Source: Planctomycetaceae bacterium (GTDB lineage Bacteria > Planctomycetota > Planctomycetia > Planctomycetales > Planctomycetaceae). From it: DNA of 45,623 nt. A program made the translations under genes and the position numbers. The notes below the pieces were generated by a model. The model saw nothing but the letters and a program-made list of their open reading frames with translations. It was not told the DNA's origin and made no database searches. Position 1 is the stretch's first letter; every line of letters starts with the position of its first letter. The stretch is taken from NCBI GenBank assembly GCA_003445035.1, contig DLVV01000178.1:9512-55134 (forward strand). The letters run 5' to 3'. This document shows, in pieces, positions 33,801 through 42,169 of this stretch.

Positions 33801-34513
33801 TTTCTCGAGGTGAGCGCGAGGTAGCCCTGGGGGGTGAGGTCCCTGAGCGTGCGGACGGCGTGCTGTGGCTCGAAGTCAGCGGGCCCGTAGATTTCGGCGG
33901 GTTGCCCGGTGGCCAGGTCGATGGCGCACAGGAAGGCCCCCTCGAACGGCCAGACGCCCGCCGTGAAGCGGACAAGGTTGCCATCGAGCACCGGCCCGCC
34001 GCGGACCGGCCAGACCGAGATCAGGCGGTCGTTGCCCAGCACCTTACGGATGGCCGGAGCCGCACGGTAGGTCCACAGGGACTTGCCGGTCGCAGCGTCG
34101 ACCGCGTAGACGCAGCCGTCGTCGGATCCGAAAACGACGTGTCCGTCGGCCACCAGCGGAGCGAACCTCACCGGGCCGTCGGCGTAGACTCGCCACTTCC
34201 GTTTGCCGGTCCGGGTGTCGTAGGCGGTGACACTGTCGGTTCGGGTCGAGGCGAGGTACAGGGTGCGACCGACGACGATCGGTTCGGGGACCAAATCAAA
34301 TCCGATTCGAGGATCCTCGGGCCAGGCCGGCTGCGGCGTGGCCAGCTGTCGGCTCCAGGCGAGGTTCAACGTCGCCGGGAGGGTCTCGGAGGTGGTGCCC
34401 GAGCGTTCCGGATCATGCCGCCAGGTCGGCCAGTCGGCAGCCGCCAGGGAGGATGTCAGCAACATCGACAGGCAGGATGACAGCACGAGGCAACGGGTGG
34501 TGATGGCCGACAT
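30842..34513 (-). CDS. Exported PQQ-propeller / SAM-methyltransferase-like / malectin-like fusion protein
   Basis: 1223 residues. The start at ATG 34513 gives a signal peptide (CLVLSSCLSMLLTSSLAA) followed by the mature ADWPTWRHDPERSG, as in other propellers here. An earlier ATG at 34558 is possible. The first PQQ-type propeller spans to ~residue 460 (TGKRKWRVYADGPV, TGKSLWTYRAAP). At about 474-580 an embedded class I methyltransferase-like Rossmann unit appears: GLVLGIGDGSLVEALA (GxGxG) with an acidic loop in LICVDPDPARIDAL. A second propeller runs ~620-960 (TGRILWQTPLVDD, TGKLIWKHTAEM). The last ~165 residues resemble a malectin-type carbohydrate-binding domain (VNLGAPGDRMA, LHFCEPDDVKPGQRVFDVRL). 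The role is unknown; SAM in the periplasm would be unusual, so the Rossmann unit may be structural. A good promoter lies at 34584-34612. Confidence 0.8.
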   Translation of the reverse strand: MSAITTRCLVLSSCLSMLLTSSLAAADWPTWRHDPERSGTTSETLPATLNLAWSRQLATPQPAWPEDPRIGFDLVPEPIVVGRTLYLASTRTDSVTAYDTRTGKRKWRVYADGPVRFAPLVADGHVVFGSDDGCVYAVDAATGKSLWTYRAAPAIRKVLGNDRLISVWPVRGGPVLDGNLVRFTAGVWPFEGAFLCAIDLATGQPAEIYGPADFEPQHAVRTLRDLTPQGYLALTSRKLYIPCGRAVAACLDLKTNQFVSHTYSTSNTTNYHVVAQGRWLFHGSIAYDTATKTTLGTRNHKPVTTPTRAFVAENGQVVAYDLQNPKKVTGKDRRGRNVTSTVLTKLWSVANASVQKVPAGNAYKKFLAANPLAIDLKAGKRLYGHQGSLLFAVDPPAAGKPGQVTWKTTITGTPGSQIAADGRLFVTTREGQLLCFSAEKGPGNVSESVADAKPAASPRAASILKTAGSDSGFGLVLGIGDGSLVEALARQSHLRLICVDPDPARIDALRRRLDRLGLYGHRVAALAADPLNCGLPPYIANVITSESLEWAGGPDNGPKLARLVFGCLRPYGGTAALSIPGDGSAAFLKQVTGMKLPGAQTSMSDGLAVVRREGALPGAADWTHEYGDPSNSLMSQDQLVRAPLGVLWFGGPASDGSLFYNRHFWGPSMAVIDGRMILQGPGKLSAVDVYTGRILWQTPLVDDENYRAGRRGNDFEKSLAGFHFLAVRDGIYLVHKGRILKIDPASGKQLAVFAPSKKGDTWGRIRVQGDLLIGTIHRVQGKRGRVPTELQVLNRQTGKLIWKHTAEMTVPLVAVSSDTLYCLDGILEGLFKDWARRGLVPKSDPVRYLKAFDLKTGKLKWKYTTDLVVTWMNYSTDHDVLMASNKKGMVAYRGGDGEELWRKYSEGKGFLGHPESYWDRVIVSGNRVIDQRGPGKAYNILTGEPILRRDPITGKEVPWEFTKSGHHCNYAIASPHLLTFRAASAGFTDVETGNTARLQGFRSGCRNSLIPANGVLNSPNFAHGCVCGYSLFTSLAFTHVPRAEMWSYSALKPSDSSVKRLGVNLGAPGDRMAKDGTLWLDYPSVGGSSPDVRITAKGKPRTFRQHTSLVTAKDHGWVASSGVTGLQTLTIRLDKTAKAPRSYTVRLHFCEPDDVKPGQRVFDVRLGGKSVLEEFDVMATTRTRHKAVVREFKKVAAASELTIDLVARTGIPLLNGVEIVAED

Positions 34514-34583
34514 AAAACCAGTCCTTCTCGAGAAGCGATTGTGCTTGCGGGGAGTCATCAGGAGACGATTCCCGTCGCATCCA

Positions 34584-34612
34584 ATTGTCAGGTCACCGAT
34601 CGAGCATGTCAA
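34584..34612 (-). promoter_or_regulatory. Sigma70-like promoter for the PQQ-methyltransferase-malectin gene
   Basis: On the minus strand TTGACA (34612-34607) and GACAAT (34589-34584) are separated by 17 bases. Transcription would start near 34577, about 64 nt before ATG 34513. Confidence 0.6.
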
Positions 34613-34695
34613 ACAGGTGGTTCGTTACCGCCGGGTCGGGTCATCAGAGATCAGCCTCTGGTCAGCGGCCGAAGCGGTGTCCTATCATCGGAGTT

Positions 34696-35190
34696 ATGGA
34701 TTGTCACCGCGGGTCCAGGGCTGTTCGGATGGCGTCACTGCTGGCGGCGGTGGTGATCGTTGGTGGTTGCGGGGATCGGCTTCCTCTGGCGTGGCCCGAG
34801 ACGGAGGCGAATGGTGTCTGTCCGGTGGAGGTGACCGGCAGCCGGTTCGAGTGGAGCTTCCGGTACCCCGGCAGAGACGGTCGCTTCGGTACTGACGACG
34901 ACCTGGTCAGTGCCCGGCATCTGCACTTGCCCCGTGGCTGCACGGTGGACCTGAAGCTGACCAGCACCGACTACATTTACACGCTGTCGTTGCCCGAACT
35001 GCAACTCGAGGAGATCGCGGTTCCCGAACTGGTGCATATCCTGCGAGTCGATGCCGCTCGCGCGGGCAGTTACCAGCTGCTTTCGGATCCGATGTGTGCC
35101 GTCCGGTTTTCTCATGACGAGCAAATGGGCCGGCTGGAGATCGAGGACGACTCGGCATTCCAGGACTGGTTGGCGACACTGGCCAAATGA
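34696..35190 (+). CDS. COX2-like cupredoxin lipoprotein without CuA ligands
   Basis: 164 residues from ATG 34696 (ATG 34729 is an alternative but shortens the charged N-region). A lipobox (VVIVGGC) predicts an outer or inner membrane lipoprotein. The rest matches the C-terminal cupredoxin domain of cytochrome c oxidase subunit II: FEWSFRYPGRDG, LHLPRGCTVDLKLTSTDYIY, VDAARAGSYQLL. CuA ligands are degraded: the first His of the DVIHSF region is Tyr (DYIYTL), and the CxxxC pair is reduced to SDPMC, with a following His and Met kept (SHDEQM). It therefore cannot build a normal CuA centre; a mononuclear copper or metal-free role is possible. Its stop overlaps the next start by 4 bases (ATGA), and a Sco-domain protein is two genes downstream. 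The degeneracy call rests on eye alignment. Confidence 0.7.
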   Translation: MDCHRGSRAVRMASLLAAVVIVGGCGDRLPLAWPETEANGVCPVEVTGSRFEWSFRYPGRDGRFGTDDDLVSARHLHLPRGCTVDLKLTSTDYIYTLSLPELQLEEIAVPELVHILRVDAARAGSYQLLSDPMCAVRFSHDEQMGRLEIEDDSAFQDWLATLAK

Positions 35191-36407
35191 CCTCCGAACC
35201 CAGACGACTGATCCAGCGACGGACGGCCCTGGCCCAGGGAGCCTCGTGCCTGGGTTTGTGGGTGGCCGGATGCCGGGATGGTGGCGACACCTCGCCGGTC
35301 GCTGGGGACGGCGACGACGCCTGGCACGTGCATCCAGGCCAATCGATCCAGGCAGCTCTCGACAGGGCGGCCGCGGCCGATGGCAGGCGACGGGTGGTTG
35401 TTCACGAGGGGACCTACCGTCCCGACCGGCCGGGGCAGGCCCTGGTCTGGCTCAATCGTCGGCACGACGGCATCACGCTGGAGGCGGAAGGGTCGGTCGT
35501 GTTGACCGCAGCCAACTCCGACATCGCCGATCGCGACGCCGAGAGTTTTCCCGCGGTGGTCAATCACGTCGTTTACTTCGGTGATGGAATCTCTGCCAGG
35601 ACGGTCTTCCGCGGCTTCACCATCACCGCCGCCAATGGCTTCGACACACGGTCCGACGAACCGGAACCGATTGAGCCGGACCGTCCCGAACTGGGCAAGC
35701 AGAACCTGTTGTTCTTCTACTGCGACGGCGGAGGGATGAAGATTTTCGGCCGCAGCTACCCGCGGATCGAGCAGGTCGAAGTGACCGGTAACGTGGCCAG
35801 CCCCTGTGGCGGAGGGGTTTCGATCCAGCACCTCGGTTTTCAGCAGGACGCCGTGCGAATCAGTGACTCGATCTTTCGGGACAACCGTTGCCAGGTCACC
35901 GGGTCGGCGATCGACGTGCTTCCGGGCAGCCGGGCCGAGATCACCAACTGCCTGTTCACCGGGAACGTGGCCAACACCGGGCCCGATACGGTCAGCCCGC
36001 CCGGCAAACCGTACAACGCTCGCCACGGATCGGGAGCCCTGACCGTCTTTCCCGGTTCCCGGGTTCGGGCAACCGGTTGCACCTGGACGGGAAACTGGAA
36101 CGGGGTCGACGACAAGGCCGCAGCCAATCACTACTCCCGGTCGATCTTCTGGCAGAACACGCTCGGCGGCGGAATCTCGCCGGAGGGCCGGTACGAACTG
36201 GACATCGTTGATGGCAAGAACGTCAAGGGCTGCCTTTTGGGTGGGGCGATTGCGGATCTGAGGGGAACGATAGACGCCAAGACGAACACGATGGACGCAC
36301 CCGACCCCGACTTCGATGAGTCGTTTCTGCCGCGTTGTCCGGCTTATGAGGGGGTGGGATACCGGCCTGTGAAGAAACCCCTTGCAAGCTCCTCGAGAGA
36401 ACATTGA
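35187..36407 (+). CDS. Exported right-handed beta-helix lipoprotein
   Basis: 406 residues. The N-terminus has RRTALAQGASCLGLWVAGC, a Tat-like double Arg followed by a lipobox, so it is probably a lipoprotein exported folded. From ~residue 50 the pattern is that of pectate-lyase-like parallel beta-helices: PGQSIQAALDRAAAADGRRR, VVVHEGTYRPDRPGQ, DGITLEAEGSVVL, SIFRDNRCQVTGSAIDVLPG and CLFTGNVANT. Such folds bind or cleave polysaccharides, but no catalytic residues are recognisable. It is translationally coupled (ATGA overlap) to the COX2-like gene and 95 bases ahead of the Sco-VCBS gene. Confidence 0.8.
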   Translation: MTSEPRRLIQRRTALAQGASCLGLWVAGCRDGGDTSPVAGDGDDAWHVHPGQSIQAALDRAAAADGRRRVVVHEGTYRPDRPGQALVWLNRRHDGITLEAEGSVVLTAANSDIADRDAESFPAVVNHVVYFGDGISARTVFRGFTITAANGFDTRSDEPEPIEPDRPELGKQNLLFFYCDGGGMKIFGRSYPRIEQVEVTGNVASPCGGGVSIQHLGFQQDAVRISDSIFRDNRCQVTGSAIDVLPGSRAEITNCLFTGNVANTGPDTVSPPGKPYNARHGSGALTVFPGSRVRATGCTWTGNWNGVDDKAAANHYSRSIFWQNTLGGGISPEGRYELDIVDGKNVKGCLLGGAIADLRGTIDAKTNTMDAPDPDFDESFLPRCPAYEGVGYRPVKKPLASSSREH

Positions 36408-36502
36408 CAGCACACGGCTCAACGATTCAAGTCGACGGGTCGGGGACGCACTGAAGGTGTTTCCGACCAGAACACGGTCTTCCTAGTCTGAGAACCCCCA
36501 CC

Positions 36503-39106
36503 ATGAGATTTGCGTGGCGCAGCGGTTCGATGGTCCTGGCGACCGCGTTGTTGTGGGCCACCGGCGGTTGTTTCGAGGATCCTCCGGCCCGGGTCCCTTC
36601 CGACCAGACCGGCGACAACGGCGATGGAGCCAGCATCGCCAAGGAGACCCCGACGCTGTTGCCACTGGACCTGCCCCTGCCGGATTTCCGTCTGGCCGAC
36701 AGCACCGGCAGCGCATTCGGCAGCCGCGAACTGGCCAGGCGGCCGTACCTGGTCAACTTCATCTTCACCCGCTGCCAGTTGACCTGCCCCGAACAGACCC
36801 GGCGGATGGTGGAGTTCCAGAAGCAGCTGGCCAGGAAGATCGAACACCAGCACAGTTCCGAAGAGCGGGGCGGGCCCAAGCATTTTCTCTGGGACCAGCT
36901 GCAGATCGTCAGCCTGTCGGTCGATCCCGAGAACGACACGCCGGATGCCCTGGCCCGCTACGCCGACAACTACGGTGCGAAGCTGGAGAACTGGAGTTTC
37001 CTGACCGGGAAGAAGTCCGAGATTTTTTCGCTGATCACCGACGGGTTCAAGTTGCCGGTGGCCGAAGTGGGCAAGGACCAGCCGATCGTGCACACGGTGA
37101 AGGTGGCCCTGGTTGATCACCGGGGGCACCTGAGGGGCGTCTTCAACGGGATGAAGGAGGAGGGGGGCCGCAAGCTGATGCAGGCGATCGAGCAGGTGCT
37201 CAACGAGCGGGTGGCCATCCCCCCCCAGATCGTCTCGCCCGACTGGCTCGACAAGAGGGCCCGGACGCAGATCGCCGCCTCGAAACAGTGGAAGGCCTTT
37301 CACGATTTTCGTTTCACCGACCGGCAGCCGGAGAGCGGGATCGGTTTCCAGCACCGCGTGGTCGATGATGCGGGACGGACCTACAAGGCGGTGCACTACG
37401 ATCATGGCAACGGCCTGGCGGTTGCCGACGTCGACGGAGACGGGCGGCTGGATCTTTTCTTCTCCAACCAGGTCGGCAGCAACCGGCTCTACCGCAACAG
37501 CGGTGAGGGCCGGTTCGAAGACATCACCGAATCGGCCGGCGTGGGCGTGGAGGGGCCGACCGGAGTGACCGCGTCGTTTGCCGACATCGACAACGACGGG
37601 GACGCCGACCTGTACGTGACCAATGTCCGTACGGGTAACAAGCTGTTCCTCAATGACGGCCGGGCGAAATTCACCGACATCTCCAACGGTTCGGGTTTGG
37701 CACACAAGGGCCATAGTTCCTCGGCCGTGTTCTTTGACTACGACCGCGACGGGTTGCTGGACCTGTTCCTGTGCAACGTCGGCCAGTACACGCACGATTC
37801 GTTGCGGGACGTTCAGGGGGACCAGACCGATTCGGGTCGCGAGGAGGCGAAGGACGGAAAGGCGTTTCGTTTTTTTGACGGAATGACCGATGCGTTTGCC
37901 GGTCACCTGCACACCGGCCGGACCGAGCGGAGCCGGTTGTTCCGTAACCAGGGGGGTGGGCGATTCGTCGATGTGACCGAAGCGACCGGGTTGATTGACG
38001 AGAGCTGGACGGGGGCAGCCAGTCCGATCGATGCCAACGACGACGGCTGGATCGATCTCTATGTCCTCAACATGCAGGGCAACGACGAGTACTACGAGAA
38101 CGTCGGGGGGAAAACGTTCAGGAAGCGGAGCCGTGAACTGTTTCCCAGGACCTCGTGGGGTGCGATGGGCATCAAGGTCTTCGATTTCGACAATGACGGG
38201 CGACTCGACATCTACATCACTGACATGCATTCGGACATGGGTGGCGACCAGGTCGAGGTGCTGCGGGACAACCCGCTGGTGGGCGAGGAGCAGAAGAAGT
38301 CGCCCCGACCGTTTGCCGACAGCATCCTCAAGACCGGTGACACCAGCCTGTTCGGCAACAGCTTTTTCCGCCGTACCGGGCCCGGTGCGTTCGAGGAGGT
38401 GTCGGACCGGATCGGGGCCGAGACCTACTGGCCGTGGGGGATCTCCGTCGGCGATCTCAACGCCGACGGCTACCAGGACGTGTTTGTCACCTCGAGCATG
38501 AACTTTCCCTGGCGGTACCACCCCAACCACGTGTTGCTCAACGACGGCGGCAGCCGATTCGTTCTCAGCGAATTCGTGCTGGGGGTCGAGCCGCGGCGTG
38601 ACGGGCGGACGGCGGTGCCCTGGCACCAGCTGGATGCCGATGGGCGCGATTCCGACCACGAGTTCTGCGAGGGCCGCTCGGGGACGTTCACGATGTACGG
38701 GGCGCTGGGGAGTCGCTCGAGCGTGATTCTCGACCTGGACGGCGACGGTGACCTGGACATCGTCACCAACGACTTCAATTCCGAGCCGCTGGTGCTGATC
38801 AGTGACCTGGCCGAGCGAACCACCGTGCGGCAGGTGCGGGTTCGGCTGGTCGGTGTCGACTCCAACCGGGACGGGCTGGGAGCTCGCGTGACCGTGCACG
38901 CCGGAGGCAAGGCGTACGTCCAGGTCAACGATGGCCAGAGCGGGTACCTGTCCCAGAGTCGCATGCCGCTTTACTTCGGGCTGGGTGCGGCCGAGACGGT
39001 CGACAGGGTCGAGGTGAAGTGGCCGACGGGCAAGACCCAGGTGGTACCCGGTCCGATTGCCGCCGGGGAACTTGTGGAGATCGAGGAGTCCGGGGACAGC
39101 CGGTAA
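36503..39106 (+). CDS. Sco1/SenC copper chaperone domain fused to FG-GAP/VCBS - ASPIC/UnbV
   Basis: 867 residues. A lipobox (WATGGC) predicts a lipoprotein. Residues ~50-235 are a thioredoxin-fold Sco1/SenC domain: LPLPDFRLADSTGSAFGSRE, LVNFIFTRCQLTCPEQTRR with the copper-binding CxxxCP, LQIVSLSVDPENDTPDALA, and the His ligand region PIVHTVKVALVDHRG. Sco proteins deliver copper to the CuA site of cytochrome c oxidase or act as thiol oxidoreductases. From ~residue 280 the FG-GAP/VCBS blades follow (DVDGDGRLDLFFSN, DIDNDGDADLYVTN, DYDRDGLLDLFLCN, DANDDGWIDLYVLN, DLDGDGDLDIVTND), then ASPIC/UnbV (GLGARVTVHAGG, VEVKWPTGKTQ). The fusion of a copper chaperone and a calcium-type propeller next to a COX2-like cupredoxin suggests a shared copper or redox job. 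Its stop shares one base with the next ATG (TAATG). Confidence 0.85.
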   Translation: MRFAWRSGSMVLATALLWATGGCFEDPPARVPSDQTGDNGDGASIAKETPTLLPLDLPLPDFRLADSTGSAFGSRELARRPYLVNFIFTRCQLTCPEQTRRMVEFQKQLARKIEHQHSSEERGGPKHFLWDQLQIVSLSVDPENDTPDALARYADNYGAKLENWSFLTGKKSEIFSLITDGFKLPVAEVGKDQPIVHTVKVALVDHRGHLRGVFNGMKEEGGRKLMQAIEQVLNERVAIPPQIVSPDWLDKRARTQIAASKQWKAFHDFRFTDRQPESGIGFQHRVVDDAGRTYKAVHYDHGNGLAVADVDGDGRLDLFFSNQVGSNRLYRNSGEGRFEDITESAGVGVEGPTGVTASFADIDNDGDADLYVTNVRTGNKLFLNDGRAKFTDISNGSGLAHKGHSSSAVFFDYDRDGLLDLFLCNVGQYTHDSLRDVQGDQTDSGREEAKDGKAFRFFDGMTDAFAGHLHTGRTERSRLFRNQGGGRFVDVTEATGLIDESWTGAASPIDANDDGWIDLYVLNMQGNDEYYENVGGKTFRKRSRELFPRTSWGAMGIKVFDFDNDGRLDIYITDMHSDMGGDQVEVLRDNPLVGEEQKKSPRPFADSILKTGDTSLFGNSFFRRTGPGAFEEVSDRIGAETYWPWGISVGDLNADGYQDVFVTSSMNFPWRYHPNHVLLNDGGSRFVLSEFVLGVEPRRDGRTAVPWHQLDADGRDSDHEFCEGRSGTFTMYGALGSRSSVILDLDGDGDLDIVTNDFNSEPLVLISDLAERTTVRQVRVRLVGVDSNRDGLGARVTVHAGGKAYVQVNDGQSGYLSQSRMPLYFGLGAAETVDRVEVKWPTGKTQVVPGPIAAGELVEIEESGDSR

Positions 39107-42100
39107 TGGAACCAGCGACCGAGCATCCGGGGCCGCCGCCGGCATCGAACCGGCGTTCCGTCGTGCGAACGGCGCTGTTGGTCCTGGTCCTGGTTGGCCT
39201 GGTTGTCGGCGGCCTGGGGTCCTGGTGGTTGTCGCGACCGAATGTCGACGAGTTGCTCGAGTCGGCCGAAGCGGCGATGAGATGGAAGGAATTCCGGGAC
39301 GCGCAACGTCTGGCCACCGCGGCGGCCAGACGGGCTCCGGACCGGGCCGACGCCTGGTGGCTGGCCGGACAGGCGGCCGGCCAGCGAGGTGCTTTCGAGG
39401 AGGCGGTGCGGTTGTACGACCGCAATCCCGACAACGGATCTCCCGTCTCCCGGGTTGCCGACAGCCGTGCCGCCGCCGCCGAGTTGTTGCTGTACAGGTT
39501 GCACCGCGCCGAGGCCGCCGAACGTCAGTTCCGGGCGGCACTGACCATCGATGCCGATCACGCATCGGCGGGCCGCGGGTTGTCGGTGTTGCTGGCGATC
39601 AGCGGTCGCCGCCGCGAGGCGGTGCAGTGGATCCGCAGGCGGATCGAGGCGGGTGATGTGACTGTCGACGAATTGAACATGCTCGATGCCGGCGGTGGGA
39701 CACGGTACGAGACCGACCTGATGACCGCGTGCCGAAAACGGGCTCCCGAGGATCCGGTGGCACTGATGGGAGTGGCCGCGGAGTCTCTGAGGACTCACCG
39801 TTTCGATGAGGCGGTCGAGTTGTCGAGCCTGGTGATGGCCCAGCACCGTTTCCCTGTGGTTGCCGAGGCCGTGATGGGCCGCGGGCTGCTGGAATCCGAC
39901 CGTTTCAAGGATCTGCTGGCGTGGCAGCGTGGCTTGTCCGACGGAGCGGAGACCGATCCCGAGGTGTGGATGATTCGCGGCGAGTACCAGCAACGTTTTG
40001 GCGCCGGGACGTCGGCGGCACGGTGTTTCTGGGAGGTGCTGCGGATCGATCCGGATCATCGGGCGGCCAACTATCGACTGGCCGAGTTGCTGCCGGGTCT
40101 GAAGGGGACACCGGCGGCCGAACCGTTTCGCGTGCGGACCCGGCAACTGCAGGAGTTGAAAGCGATCAATGACCGTGCGGCCGACGGGGGACCGACCGTC
40201 TCGGCCACGATCGTCCGAGGTAAGGTCGAGTTGTTGCGGCGGATGGGACGGTTGTGGGAGGCCTGGGGATGGGTTCGGGTGATCGCACGGCAGGCCAGCC
40301 CGCCCGCATGGGCGACCGAACTGCAACGAGACCTGGCTGCGGAAGTGCGTCGCGATCCTTCGAGGTTGGTCGAGCCGGCACGAAACCCGGCCAACGGAGT
40401 GGACCTGGCCGAGTGGTCGACGGGCGAATGGCCGGCGGGTTCGCTGGCCAGTGACACCCGGACGAAGGACGACCAGGCCGGTTGGCCACGATTTCGCAAT
40501 GACGCGTCGGTGGCCGGTGTGGAGATGAGATATGTCAACGGTGGTGATCCGGATCGATCCGGCCAGCAGATGTTCGAGTTCACCGGCGGTGGAGTGGCGG
40601 TGCTGGACTTCGACCGCGATGGCTGGCCCGACCTGTATTTCACCCAGGGATCCGCCTGGCCGGTGGACCTCGAGTCAACCGTTCACACAGATCGGCTGTT
40701 CCGCAACCTGGGAGACGGACGGTTCGCGGACGTCACCCAGGCGGCGGGGTTGTCGGCGACCGGATTCGGACAGGGTGTGACCGTCGGGGATTTTGACGGC
40801 GACGGCTGGCCGGACCTACACGTGGGCAACATCGGCGAGAACCGGCTGTACCACAACAACGGTGACGGGACGTTTGTCGACACGACCGGCGTGGCCGGCG
40901 TGGCCGGGGACCGGTGGACGACCAGCAGTGCCATCGCCGACATCGACGGAGACGGCGTGGCCGACCTCTACGTGGTCAATTACCTCTCCGGATCCGACGT
41001 CTTCACCCGCATGTGTCGTAGCTTCAGTGGCCGATCCCGGATGTGTCAGCCGTTCCAGTTTCCGGCTGCGGCCGACCGGTTGTACCTGGGCCAGGGTGAT
41101 GGCACGTTTGCTGACGTGACCGGTTCGGCCGGTGTCGATGGCGTCGGTGGAAAGGGGTTAGGCCTGGTGGTGGCCGGCTTCGACGAAGGTTCGGGCCGCC
41201 TGGGTGTCTTCGTGGCCAACGACACGCGGGCGAATTTCCTCTACCGCCACGGGTCCGATTCGCAGGCGGGGGCGATGTCGCTTCACGAGAACGGGCTGGT
41301 GGCTGGGGCCGGGCTCAACGGCAATGGTCGGGCTGAGGGGTCCATGGGCGTCGCTGCCGGCGATGCCGACGGTGATGGACGGCTCGACCTGTTCGTCACC
41401 AACTTTCTCGACGAGACCAACACGTTCTACGGTGGACTGGGGCAGGGACGTTTTGGCGACACGACGCACCAGGCGGGGCTGGCCGCCAGCAGTCACAACA
41501 CCCTGGGGTTTGGCACCCAGTTTCTCGATGCCGACCTGGATGGGGACCTCGACCTGGTTGTCACCAACGGTCACGTCGACGATTACACGCGGGCTGGCCG
41601 CCCCTACCGCATGGCCCCGCAGTACTACCGGAATCGCGGTGATGGCCGATTTGATCTCGGTGTAGCCGAGGACCTGGGCCCGCATTTTGCAAAACGATAT
41701 CTCGGACGCGGGCTCGCACGGTTGGACTGGAACCGGGACGGCCGACCCGATGTGGTGATCACCGCCGTGGATGTGCCCGCCGTCCTTTTGACCAACACCA
41801 CCGAACGTTCTGGACACTGGCTGGTGCTGCGGCTGGTCGGGACGACGACCCACCGGGACGCGATCGGGGCCCAGGTGGTGGTCAGGGCCGACGGGAAGAC
41901 GTGGGTCCACCAGTTGACCGCGGGCGACGGCTACCACGCCAGCAACGATCGCCGGTTGCTGCTGGGGCTGGGGGAGTACGAACGGGTCGAGGAGTTGGAG
42001 GTTCGATGGCCCCGGGGTCGGCTGCAGAAGTTCTCGGATGTGGCGGTTGATCGCGAACTGGTCGTGGTCGAAGGGCGGGGACTCTTTTCCCTGCCGTTTG

Positions 42101-42126
42101 ACCGCTCCGGATTCTCCGCTCCATAA
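39106..42126 (+). CDS. TPR - FG-GAP/VCBS - ASPIC/UnbV exported protein, copy 2
   Basis: 1006 residues from ATG 39106, overlapping the previous stop by one base (TAATG), so translation is coupled to the Sco fusion gene. A signal anchor (TALLVLVLVGLVVGGLGSWW) precedes TPR-like helices to about residue 400 (LLESAEAAMRWKEFRDAQRL, AAERQFRAALTIDADHASAG). Propeller blades with DFDRDGWPDLYFTQG, DFDGDGWPDLHVGN, DIDGDGVADLYVVN and DADGDGRLDLFVTN follow, then ASPIC/UnbV (DAIGAQVVVRADG, HQLTAGDGYHASND, VEELEVRWPRG). The layout and many segments match the 16624 gene closely (both GGGVAVLDFDRDGWPDLYFT), so they are paralogs. Role unknown; likely an exported scaffold. Confidence 0.85.
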   Translation: MEPATEHPGPPPASNRRSVVRTALLVLVLVGLVVGGLGSWWLSRPNVDELLESAEAAMRWKEFRDAQRLATAAARRAPDRADAWWLAGQAAGQRGAFEEAVRLYDRNPDNGSPVSRVADSRAAAAELLLYRLHRAEAAERQFRAALTIDADHASAGRGLSVLLAISGRRREAVQWIRRRIEAGDVTVDELNMLDAGGGTRYETDLMTACRKRAPEDPVALMGVAAESLRTHRFDEAVELSSLVMAQHRFPVVAEAVMGRGLLESDRFKDLLAWQRGLSDGAETDPEVWMIRGEYQQRFGAGTSAARCFWEVLRIDPDHRAANYRLAELLPGLKGTPAAEPFRVRTRQLQELKAINDRAADGGPTVSATIVRGKVELLRRMGRLWEAWGWVRVIARQASPPAWATELQRDLAAEVRRDPSRLVEPARNPANGVDLAEWSTGEWPAGSLASDTRTKDDQAGWPRFRNDASVAGVEMRYVNGGDPDRSGQQMFEFTGGGVAVLDFDRDGWPDLYFTQGSAWPVDLESTVHTDRLFRNLGDGRFADVTQAAGLSATGFGQGVTVGDFDGDGWPDLHVGNIGENRLYHNNGDGTFVDTTGVAGVAGDRWTTSSAIADIDGDGVADLYVVNYLSGSDVFTRMCRSFSGRSRMCQPFQFPAAADRLYLGQGDGTFADVTGSAGVDGVGGKGLGLVVAGFDEGSGRLGVFVANDTRANFLYRHGSDSQAGAMSLHENGLVAGAGLNGNGRAEGSMGVAAGDADGDGRLDLFVTNFLDETNTFYGGLGQGRFGDTTHQAGLAASSHNTLGFGTQFLDADLDGDLDLVVTNGHVDDYTRAGRPYRMAPQYYRNRGDGRFDLGVAEDLGPHFAKRYLGRGLARLDWNRDGRPDVVITAVDVPAVLLTNTTERSGHWLVLRLVGTTTHRDAIGAQVVVRADGKTWVHQLTAGDGYHASNDRRLLLGLGEYERVEELEVRWPRGRLQKFSDVAVDRELVVVEGRGLFSLPFDRSGFSAP

Positions 42127-42169
42127 TGAGACCTGTGTCGGCCTTCGGAAGGTCGGCCAGAGAGCGACT

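Noticed and set aside
36419..39565. 1048-codon minus-strand frame opposite the Sco-VCBS gene
   Set aside because: Its N-terminus is Arg/Pro/Thr-rich and it has no family motif. The plus strand has clear Sco and VCBS motifs.
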